From the NCBI RefSeq assembly GCF_022213065.1, contig NZ_JAKLJA010000005.1:1-64000 (forward strand): a stretch of 64,000 bases of DNA, given 5' to 3'. The notes below the pieces were generated by a model that saw only the letters and a program-made list of their open reading frames with translations, was not told the origin of the DNA and searched no databases. The translations under genes and the position numbers were made by a program. The stretch comes from Paraburkholderia tagetis (GTDB lineage: Bacteria; Pseudomonadota; Gammaproteobacteria; Burkholderiales; Burkholderiaceae). Of the stretch, positions 1 to 6,221 are shown in pieces. Numbering within the stretch: position 1 is the stretch's first letter; the number at the start of each line of letters is the position of its first letter.

Positions 1-104
1 ATCGACTGCGGGAAGCCGCCGCCAGACTTGCCGTCACTGAGGAATCCGACGCATAATCCGCTCGTCCTGCCTGGGGGAATTTAGCCGCCCACAAGTGGAG
101 GAGT

Positions 105-1193
105 TTGAGCTGCCCATCGGGGGAGTTGGCGAAGGGCCGAACTCTCAGCTTTGAAGAAGATTGCTTGACGCGCAGTATGTACCGTCCCTATTCCAAGCAG
201 TGGCTTTATTACAACCGGCGCTTCAATGAAAGGGTGTACCAGATGCCGCGCATCTTCCCGCACGCAGATGCGGAGAATCTGGTCATCGTCGTGTCAGGTA
301 CGGGTGGGCGCACAGCATTCACGGCCCTGATGGTCAACAGCGTGCCAAGTCTGCATATGGCGGACATCGACGGTTCCCAATGCTTCCCGTTGTACCTGTA
401 TAGCGAACCTGCTGCGGATGAAATCACCGAAGTGTCGCCAAACGCCGAACTGTTCGAAGCGCCGACCGCAGCCACGGCGCAGCGCGAACGTCGAGACGCA
501 CTGACGGATGAAGGGCTGACGCACTTTCAGGCTGCATATCCGGGCCAAGCGATCACCAAGGAAGACGTGTTCTATTACGTCTATGGCTTGCTGCATTCCC
601 CGGACTATCGTGACCGGTACGCCGACACGCTTCGCAAGGAACTGCCGCGTATCCCATGCGTGAAGAAGTCAACTGACTTCTGGGCGTTCTCGAAGGCTGG
701 TCGGAAGCTGGCTGACCTGCACGTCAACTACGAGACGGTCGAGACGTACCCCTTGCAGATTGAAGGCGGCGGACTTCTCTTGACCGATGCGGATTATCGC
801 GTCGAGAAGATGAAGCCCGGTAAGAACGGAAAGGACAAGGACCTGACCACGTTGGTCTACAACGACAAGATCACGATCAAGGGCATCCCGCCGGAAGCCT
901 ACGAATATGTAGTCAACGGCAAACCGGCACTGGATTGGGTGGTCGAGCGACAGTGTGTGAAAGTTGATGACGGCAAGAACGGAAGTGGCATCGTCAACGA
1001 TGCGAACGATTACGCCATCGAGACAATGAACAATCCGCGTTACCCCTTGGAACTGTTCCAGCGGGTCGTGACGGTCAGTCTGGAAACGATGAAGATCGTG
1101 AAGTCGTTGCCACGTCTCGATGTTCAGTCGCCGGGTCCGACTGTAGGCCAGTTGACGGAAGCGAAGGACACGCCGGACGCGCTAACGGCATGA
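105..1193 (+). pseudogene. Type ISP restriction-modification enzyme, C-terminal (target-recognition) remnant
   Basis: The 362 codons match the C-terminal region of Type ISP (single-polypeptide helicase/methylase/nuclease) restriction enzymes. Recognisable blocks are YRPYSKQWLYYNRRFNE near residue 26, CFPLYLY near 93, KEDVFYYVYGLLHSPDY near 151, FWAFSKAGRKLADLHVNYE near 192, and YNDKITIKGIPPEAYEYVVNGK near 250. Such enzymes are usually about 1,500 residues, so the nuclease, helicase and methylase parts are missing. In the same frame an in-frame TAA lies at 54-56, and the preceding codons do not look like the family; the TTG at 105 is only the first possible start after it. A truncated, non-functional fragment is the simplest reading. 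A frameshift joining it to a longer gene left of the window cannot be excluded. It converges on the reverse transcriptase gene. Confidence 0.75.
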
Positions 1194-1200
1194 GTGATTT

Positions 1201-1240
1201 ACAGTGGTCGGCGACCGTGATTGCAGTCGCCGACCACTGT
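1201..1240. terminator. Perfect 15-bp hairpin
   Basis: Bases 1201-1215 and 1226-1240 are perfect inverted complements around a 10-nt loop, starting 7 bases after the stop codon of the restriction-enzyme remnant. There is no long T-tract, so termination is likely but not certain. Confidence 0.6.
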
Positions 1241-1311
1241 GCCGTCGCTGGCAGCAATGGCGCAATCATCGCCACTGTGATTGAAGCACTGTTGGTTCGA
1301 ATAGCGGCAAT

Positions 1312-1377
1312 GCATCAGTTGTCTACTGACTGATGCGCCCGCGACTGTAGCATCCACCGTACAGTTGCTACAGTCGC
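1312..1377. terminator. Two further inverted repeats between convergent genes
   Basis: GCATCAGT at 1312-1319 pairs with ACTGATGC at 1329-1336. A perfect 12-bp stem GCGACTGTAGCA (1341-1352) pairs with TGCTACAGTCGC (1366-1377). They lie about 40 bases beyond the 3' end of the minus-strand reverse transcriptase, so they probably terminate its transcript or are folded 3' elements. Confidence 0.5.
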
Positions 1378-1418
1378 TTGCCGGATGTTATGGCGCGGCT
1401 GTTGATGTTCGATTCCGC

Positions 1419-2690
1419 CTAACCCATTTGTTTCCGTAGTCGCTTCCACAAGGGCTTTACTTGACGCTTGATCGCTTGTGCTTCGAGAATTCCCGCAGCA
1501 CGTAACGCATACGAGACAAAGTTTCGCCGACCAAGGTAAGAGTACCGCTTATACAACTTCCGCTTGCGTAGGGTGATTGGCGTTTCGCCGCGCGTTACTC
1601 GCAGATCATTCCGTCTTCGCATTGTTGCCTTAGCGAGACGCACTCCGCGTTTCATTCTGTCAGAATATCTTGCAAGAGACGCCGAGCGCAATATGATGCG
1701 CTTTCCATCGAATAAAAAACCTAAATACTGAAGCGGTTTATCCGCGACGAGTCCATCGACCGTCATCGTGAATGTCCGCTCTTCCGTTTTATCCGGGTGT
1801 AACGGTAATTTGTGTAAATCTGAAAATTCCTGCGCGAGCTTCAGCAAATCTTTGCCTTTGCCTTGCGGTGCAATTATAAGCATGTCATCGCAGTAGCGGA
1901 AATACTTGCCACCCCAAGCCGTAACCGCGTTCCACATCATCTCATCGAAATTGACCATATATATGTTCGAGAGAAGCGCACTTATGGGGGAGCCTTGGGG
2001 GATACCTTTTGAATGTGGATTTCTGTTGATCAGTTTGCAGCCACGTACAATTTTACGGAAATCTTCCGGCTCGCAGACTCGCGGACCCGATGCGCGTGGA
2101 TTATTCAATGAAATATGAAGCGCAGCATACAGGTTGCGTTTTTCAACCCACGAAAATCGTGTAAGCGACTTGAATACGTTGTAGTGGTCGTCGGGCAAGG
2201 CATCAACGCCCAATAGAGATTTCCACGCAGACTTTAATATCTGATGATCGAGATTTCCAAAAAAATCTCTGATGTCAGTGGTGATTACGTCGGCATTCCC
2301 AAGCTGTTTGATGGCGGAAAACGCATCCTTGGCGAAGTGTATGTTACTTTTTCCGAGTTTTCGAAAGGCCAGCACTGCGGGTTCAAAGGCGGCGGATTTA
2401 AGTCGGTTCTCGTATTTTTCGCTTAGAAGCGCCGCATAGTATGCATAGATATGGCTATCAACATGCGATGCATAGCTAACAGGACGTTCTTTGGGGATCA
2501 ATGACAGCTTTTTAGAAACCGAATCCCATTTCACCTTTTGGGTTTTTATGGTGAAAGTGATGAAGGGATAAAATGCGTGACGAGTAACGACGGCGGGGTT
2601 GCCCGCGATTGCGCAAGCCGCCTTCTCGCTGATAGGCATGTCGAAGTGCAGATAGGTGCGACGCCGATACCATTCAGCAGGGTTTTCCAT
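1419..2690 (-). CDS. Reverse transcriptase of an anti-phage DRT system, DRT2-like
   Basis: A 423-residue reverse transcriptase. Catalytic blocks are visible in order: TTDIRDFF with the first catalytic Asp at residue 139, KGIPQGSPIS at 228-237, RYCDDM with Asp 268 and 269 (YxDD box), and QYLGF at 321-325. The N-terminus reads WYRRRTYLHFD, followed by a YASHVDSHIYAYYA segment. I associate these with the defence-associated 'unknown group' enzymes, especially UG2/DRT2. No maturase or endonuclease domain and no partner protein are present, as expected for the single-gene DRT2 type. The start ATG at 2690 is preceded by a weak CTAGG ribosome site. The upstream 276 bases hold a structured RNA whose template region encodes an endless ORF when repeated, which supports the DRT2 assignment far more than the protein alone does. 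Retron and group II intron enzymes were considered and do not fit. Confidence 0.85.
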   Translation of the reverse strand: MENPAEWYRRRTYLHFDMPISEKAACAIAGNPAVVTRHAFYPFITFTIKTQKVKWDSVSKKLSLIPKERPVSYASHVDSHIYAYYAALLSEKYENRLKSAAFEPAVLAFRKLGKSNIHFAKDAFSAIKQLGNADVITTDIRDFFGNLDHQILKSAWKSLLGVDALPDDHYNVFKSLTRFSWVEKRNLYAALHISLNNPRASGPRVCEPEDFRKIVRGCKLINRNPHSKGIPQGSPISALLSNIYMVNFDEMMWNAVTAWGGKYFRYCDDMLIIAPQGKGKDLLKLAQEFSDLHKLPLHPDKTEERTFTMTVDGLVADKPLQYLGFLFDGKRIILRSASLARYSDRMKRGVRLAKATMRRRNDLRVTRGETPITLRKRKLYKRYSYLGRRNFVSYALRAAGILEAQAIKRQVKPLWKRLRKQMG

Positions 2691-2829
2691 CGCGTTTACC
2701 TAGCAAACCGGGGGAGCGGCGGTTGGCGGCAATCCAAAATACGCACCCCCGGATATACACCAATGTTCTTTACATTATCTCACCCGGTTATTGCATCCGG
2801 GCTTTGGCCGCTTAATGTTAGAAATGCAA

Positions 2830-2932
2830 TATCATGTCAGTATAAACGTGGAGTTCCATATGATGGAAATCGCGGTCTACGCGTTGTCTGCACTGCGTCT
2901 GTGCTCGGCGAGCAATTCGGCGTGGCTTGACA
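2830..2932 (+). promoter_or_regulatory. Split promoter formed only across repeat junctions (neo promoter)
   Basis: A consensus -35 box TTGACA lies at 2927-2932, near the end of the unit, and a -10-like TATCAT at 2830-2835, near its start. In the chromosome they are in the wrong order. In a head-to-tail 120-nt concatemer the spacer is 6 nt (2933-2938) plus 11 nt (2819-2829), exactly 17 nt. Predicted transcription would begin near 2842 of the next unit. Confidence 0.75.
2850..2862 (+). promoter_or_regulatory. Shine-Dalgarno and start codon of the predicted neo ORF
   Basis: GGAG at 2850-2853 is followed after 6 nt by ATG at 2860-2862 and a second ATG at 2863-2865, both in the stop-free frame and just downstream of the predicted start of transcription. 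The first ATG lies in the loop of a TTCCAT/ATGGAA hairpin (2854-2868). Confidence 0.7.
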
Positions 2933-2972
2933 ACCTGTCACTTTCCTACCCGGCAAATCCGGGAGCCTTCGT

Positions 2973-3002
2973 AATATAAGACAAATGGGGCCTACCCTGC
3001 AA
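2973..3002 (-). promoter_or_regulatory. Candidate promoter for the template RNA and reverse transcriptase
   Basis: On the minus strand a -10-like TATATT (2978-2973) follows a weak -35-like TTGCAG (3002-2997) with an 18-nt spacer. Transcription would begin near 2966, giving a leader of about 276 nt, close to the size known for DRT2 RNAs. Confidence 0.45.
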
Positions 3003-3127
3003 CTGCAAGGGCGATGAGCGCGAATTGGGTCATGCAGTCTGTTTTGACGCTTGCGTCGGCAGCCAGTTGACGGCTGTTTCGCCTGAACGATGTGCCGAGA
3101 AGATCATGGGCCAGACGACGCGGACAG

Positions 3128-3253
3128 TCAGTCATCGTCATCATCGTCGTCTTCGGGTTCCGGTTCCGACGCATCTTCGATGATGTCGTCGTAGTAATCG
3201 ACCGGATCGTCGTAGTTGTCTTCAGCGTCTTCGTAAGGGCTGTGCTTCGTCAT
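3128..3253 (-). CDS. Small highly acidic protein
   Basis: A 41-codon ORF starts ATG at 3253, preceded by GAAGGT about 8 nt upstream as a ribosome site. It encodes MTKHSPYEDAEDNYDDPVD, continues with further Asp/Tyr residues, and ends in seven consecutive Asp. About half of all residues are Asp or Glu, and there is no hydrophobic segment. It lies 126 bases upstream of the reverse transcriptase promoter on the same strand. I do not recognise a family. Phage and plasmid DNA-mimic inhibitors can be similarly acidic, but most are larger, so this comparison is only suggestive. The ORF may be spurious, although the ribosome site and the strong composition bias argue for a real product. Confidence 0.4.
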   Translation of the reverse strand: MTKHSPYEDAEDNYDDPVDYYDDIIEDASEPEPEDDDDDDD

Positions 3254-3366
3254 GACGTGGACCTTCGACGGTGGTGACGATGCGTTCATCGTACATCGGG
3301 GCGGCGCAGTTGTGACGGTGTGCCTTGCTTGATGTATCGCGTGACCAGCGTTACTAAACGACGCTG

Positions 3367-3490
3367 GTGCCGCTCGATGACATGAAGTGCATGCACCCGG
3401 CTGGTAAGACGGTCAGCGGCGTTGGTGCGGACCTACGGGGCATCTCGCGGGCGATTGTGCTGGCGGTGGTGAATCCGCAGGACACGGATA
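3367..3490 (+). pseudogene. Decayed C-terminal fragment of a serine resolvase
   Basis: The reading GKTVSGVGADLRGISRAIVL followed by AVVNP parallels the helix-turn-helix end of the intact resolvase at 6222-6872 (GETISALARTYGISRASVL then AVVNP). At the DNA level 3431-3477 matches 6741-6785 almost base for base, with two extra G and one G-to-T change that shift the frame. Only the DNA-binding tail remains, with no catalytic domain. It is a relic of a second, related recombinase that once sat here, or of a partial duplication. Confidence 0.6.
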
Positions 3491-4570
3491 GGTTCCATGC
3501 ATGCAATCGCATCGCGATGCATGCCACATTCAAGGCTGCACTGTCAAGAAAATTGTTGACGCAACGACTGTTTACTGGTATAATTGCGCTTTGCAATCTA
3601 GGATGAAGCACCGCGAACAGCGTGATCTCAAAATCCGCGCAAGACTAAATAGTAGTAGTCGGATGCCAATCCGCAACGGCGACCAATTCTGGTCCCGCCT
3701 TTATGAATTCCCCCGAAGTTGTTGAGACACGAGCGTTCAGCGCTTGTGCCGGTGGTTCGTCACCAGACGGAATCCATTCTTGATGAAGAGCGGAAGGTGC
3801 AAACAACGCCTTCTATGACCGGGAACAGACACCCGTATAAACAGAAACGATACGACAAACCTTCCTGTCGTTGGCGCTCGAAGAACACCGAAAGTGCGGT
3901 CGAGTCAAAATAAAAACATGGAGACAGTAACCAATCTGTCGGCTGGCAGACACCAGTTTCAACCCCATCGCTGTAGGTCAGGTATCGGCATGTCTGTAGA
4001 ATTTAAAGGTTCGCAGGGCGGTCCCACTCGTCACGCACGGTTTCCTTAAAACCAAATTGGGGAAGACACGATTGTTAATCAATCAGTCACCGGTTAGAAA
4101 CAAATGAGAAACGAACCGATCACTAGGGACGCACGCAGTGCGGACCTACGCCGAAGGCGTTACATCATGTACGCTTCGCGTCTCGCCTTCGGCTCGATAC
4201 ATCATGTGAGATGAAATCGACTTCGGCCATATGTCTTGTTGCCGACCAATTCGTGAAGTAGATGTCTGATTTGGGGCGTCGAATTCGAACTACATACATG
4301 AATTGATTTATTGCATGTAGCTGACTTGTGCGAACAACCCATCCACTTCACGTGTGATTTGCTGCACATATCCAGTCCACGAATTGGTGGGTCTTCATTT
4401 CTTCATTAATTAATCTGGTTCGATCTCGTCTGGCAACAAATTCGTGGTTTTCAACCACAAATCCCGTCTTCTTTCCTTCACAAGTTCCGTTGCTTCGCTG
4501 CGCTCCGCAACGCGCTTCGCGATCACAAGCGACTTGCGATCAGCGCCAGTTGTGACTTCAATTCGTCACT
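3491..4570. other. Non-coding island DNA with an inverted and a direct repeat
   Basis: About 1.1 kb without a convincing gene. The base composition is lower in GC than the surrounding DNA. The visible structure is GCCGAAGGCG (4150-4159) opposing CGCCTTCGGC (4184-4193), with TACATCATGT repeated directly at 4161-4170 and 4198-4207. Short open frames here lack ribosome sites and family resemblance. Confidence 0.5.
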
Positions 4571-4574
4571 GGTT

Positions 4575-5040
4575 CGTTATTCATCACCGGCACGTCGCCC
4601 GTCACCGGTTGTTTACCTGCACCGGTACGTCACCTGCCACCGGTTGTTACCTGCCACCGGTTGTTACCTGCCACCGGCACATCGCCCGTCACTGGTTGTT
4701 ACCTGCCACCGGCACATCGCCCGTCACTGGTTGTTACCTGCCACCGGCACATCGCCCGTCACCGGTTGTTACCTGCCACACCGGCACATCGCACGTCACC
4801 GGTTGTTACCTGCCACCGGCACATCGCCCGTCACCGGTTGTTACCCGCCACACCGGCACATCGCACGTCACTGGCTGTTACCTGCCACCGGTGCATCACT
4901 CGTCACCGGTTGTTACCTGCCACCGGCACATCGCCCGTCACCGGTTGTTACCCATGACGCATCACCTGTCGCCGGTCGTCACCCGTCACCCCACCACCGA
5001 CATGTCGCCCGTCACTGGTTGTAACCCACCACCGGCACTT
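4575..5040. repeat. Minisatellite of about 12 tandem 35-37 bp units
   Basis: GGTTGTTAC recurs at 4642, 4658, 4694, 4729, 4764, 4801, 4836, 4908 and 4943, with the variant GGCTGTTAC at 4873. Most intervals are 35 bp, some 37 bp where an extra CA is inserted, and there is one short unit of 16 bp. Each full unit reads roughly CCACCGGCACATCGCCCGTC, then ACTGGTTGTTACCTG, and contains ACCGG and CCGGT arms able to pair. Because 35 is not a multiple of 3, all three frames read similar His/Pro/Thr-rich peptides, so the apparent ORFs are artefacts of the repeat. There are no unique spacers, so it is not a CRISPR array. It lies just downstream of the minus-strand gene at 5085-6011. Confidence 0.85.
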
Positions 5041-5084
5041 GTTCCCGCGAAGGGGACGGGCATAGAAGGCGCTGTCAACGCGAA

Positions 5085-6011
5085 TTAAGCGATACTCGCC
5101 TTGGTCGCGGAGATAAGTGCGTCAACTGCGCCCGCGAGTCCTTCGATTTTCCTTTCAATTATGCTGAGACGCTTTAAGGTATGCAAATTTTCAGCGTCGA
5201 AGAACTCCTGCCCTGCCACGATTAGTTGTTCTGCATCCGAGAGCTTTCTCGGGATGTCATCAACCCACTGCGCGTGTTTTCGGAGCGCATGCTCGGAACG
5301 AATCGACGCCACATCGAGCGATTTCAAGGCCACCATGCCCTGTTGCAGGTCGTCAATCAGCAGTGCCCGTAGATCGCTTCGCCAGATTTCCAGTCCTGCG
5401 ATGGTTCCAGCCTTCTGTTGCCGGAAGTAGGGACCGGGTTGTCCCTTGGGTATTGCACCCGTCTCACGCGCAACCGCGACTTCTTTGTCGGTCATGCGAA
5501 CCGCATCATAAACGTCCGGTTCTCGCCGCTGCGCCATTCGGTGGATCAAATGGCTCGCTTCATGTGGCAATGTTGCATTGCAATTTGCGATGCGCTTCCC
5601 GATCCACTTTGCACCTTGCGGTCGTTCCAGCAAATCGGCAAGCCGCGCGTCGAATTCATCCGCTCTTCCAACAGCAGCCGATATGGTGTCCCTGTATCGC
5701 TGCATACGGTCCGCCAATTGCGCTCGATTGATAACTTCCTGAAAGGCCAACCCCATCTTCTTCGCGCCGCAATAGCCACCGATGAGCGTTTCTTCGCCGG
5801 ATTCCATCGCGACCACGAATCCCTTCATGTGCGGTGTTCGACAGTTCGACAGGCCGCACTGTTCAGGTGCGTCTTTCGGAAACCGGTAGACGCCGACAGC
5901 TTCCTTCGGAAGTGCGGACGCTGCCGCGATCTCGTCCCGGAAGGCCGGACGTGTTCTGATTTCTTCGATGTTCTCGAATCTGATTAACCGCTTGTCGAGC
6001 GAGTGGTGCAT
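5085..6011 (-). CDS. Island protein of unknown function with an N-terminal cysteine cluster
   Basis: I do not recognise a named family. The 308-residue product begins MHHSLDKRLIRFENIEEIR. The frame extends upstream to 6089, but this start fits better because the upstream part crosses an operator-like dyad. Near residues 52-57 it has CGLSNC followed by RTPHMKGF, and then GGYCGAKKMG near 79. The three Cys and nearby His could bind a metal. The rest (residues 85-308) is mostly helical, charged and coiled-coil-like, ending in an Ala-rich helix. It has no signal peptide or membrane segment, so it should be cytoplasmic. It is transcribed divergently from the serine resolvase across about 210 bases, which suggests shared control. 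Confidence 0.7.
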   Translation of the reverse strand: MHHSLDKRLIRFENIEEIRTRPAFRDEIAAASALPKEAVGVYRFPKDAPEQCGLSNCRTPHMKGFVVAMESGEETLIGGYCGAKKMGLAFQEVINRAQLADRMQRYRDTISAAVGRADEFDARLADLLERPQGAKWIGKRIANCNATLPHEASHLIHRMAQRREPDVYDAVRMTDKEVAVARETGAIPKGQPGPYFRQQKAGTIAGLEIWRSDLRALLIDDLQQGMVALKSLDVASIRSEHALRKHAQWVDDIPRKLSDAEQLIVAGQEFFDAENLHTLKRLSIIERKIEGLAGAVDALISATKASIA

Positions 6012-6056
6012 GCTTACACCTGTATGGATAAACAGCCTGTGTAAGCATACACCTGT
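6011..6056. promoter_or_regulatory. Inverted and direct repeats over the start of the cysteine-cluster gene
   Basis: TGCTTACAC (6011-6019) and GTGTAAGCA (6039-6047) form a perfect 9-bp dyad. TACACCTGT is repeated directly at 6015-6023 and 6048-6056. The dyad overlaps the ATG at 6011-6009 and looks like a repressor operator or a recombinase subsite. Confidence 0.5.
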
Positions 6057-6144
6057 TTTTCCCAAAGGTATGCGTTTTGCAATCCGCATGGGGCCGCCGC
6101 TAAACCACCGTTTCCTAACAGTTGTCGGATGTACTGGCTTGAAC

Positions 6145-6190
6145 TGTTGGAAATATAGGGTTGACTATTTCTAACACTCGGTGATATTCT
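6145..6190 (+). promoter_or_regulatory. Resolvase promoter with overlapping dyad (possible res subsite)
   Basis: TGTTGGAAATA (6145-6155) and TATTTCTAACA (6166-6176) are inverted repeats with one mismatch and a 10-bp spacer, the geometry of a serine-resolvase binding site. A -35-like TTGACT at 6161-6166 lies inside it, followed after 16-18 nt by GATATT/TATTCT. Binding by the resolvase would repress its own gene, as is usual for this family. Confidence 0.5.
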
Positions 6191-6221
6191 GACACCCTTT
6201 TTCCACGCTTTCGGGGTGTCT

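Larger units (their letters stand above)
2819..2938 (+). other. 120-nt reverse-transcription template; one unit of a predicted endless ORF (neo)
   Basis: TGT at 2816-2818 and TGT at 2936-2938 are exactly 120 nt apart. cDNA copied from 2819 to 2938 ends in TGT, which can re-anneal at the first site and restart, giving 120-nt tandem repeats. In the frame starting at 2821 every codon is sense. At the junction the last T (2938) joins TA (2819-2820) to make TTA (Leu), so the frame never closes. The other two frames contain stops (TAG at the junction, TGA at 2928). Each unit encodes 40 residues; the predicted protein starts MMEIAVYALSALRLCSASN and then repeats. It is moderately hydrophobic with no charged cluster. 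This matches the Neo logic of DRT2 systems; expression is inferred. Confidence 0.8.
2691..2966 (-). ncRNA. Structured template RNA for the DRT2-like reverse transcriptase
   Basis: This minus-strand leader between the predicted promoter and the reverse transcriptase is too long and too folded for a simple 5' UTR. In RNA order, stems can form between CCCGG and CCGGG (plus-strand 2959-2963 with 2949-2953), TGACA and TGTCA (2940-2928), TTCCAT and ATGGAA (2868-2854), CCCGG and CCGGG (2801-2783), and CCGGGGG and CCCCCGG (2752-2746 with 2714-2708). ACA triplets at 2938-2936 and 2818-2816 bracket a 120-nt template. DRT2 systems carry a pseudoknotted RNA of similar size upstream of the enzyme, copied by rolling-circle-like reverse transcription with jumps between two ACA motifs. 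The exact ends are inferred from a promoter match and the start codon. Confidence 0.75.

Noticed and set aside
2841-2932. Alternative junction promoter using TATAAA at 2841-2846
   Set aside because: A 16-18 nt spacer would require a repeat of 108-110 nt, but no pair of TGT motifs has that spacing. The 120-nt solution satisfies motif spacing, frame and spacer together.
1419-2966. Retron or group II intron
   Set aside because: No msr/msd inverted repeats or retron effector gene are visible. There is also no maturase or endonuclease domain and no intron boundary motifs. The upstream RNA instead shows the paired-motif, tandem-copy design.
2538-2979. Conventional plus-strand genes opposite the reverse transcriptase and its leader (frames ending at 2930 and 2979)
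   Set aside because: No ribosome site fits a normal gene and there is no family match. The frame through 2821-2937 is meaningful only as the repeat unit described above.
4575-5040. CRISPR array
   Set aside because: The 35-37 bp units are continuous tandem repeats with only point differences. There are no unique spacers and no cas genes nearby.
4444-5088. His/Pro/Thr-rich protein of 214 codons
   Set aside because: All three frames read similar repeat peptides because the repeat length is not a multiple of three. No ribosome site or known domain was found.
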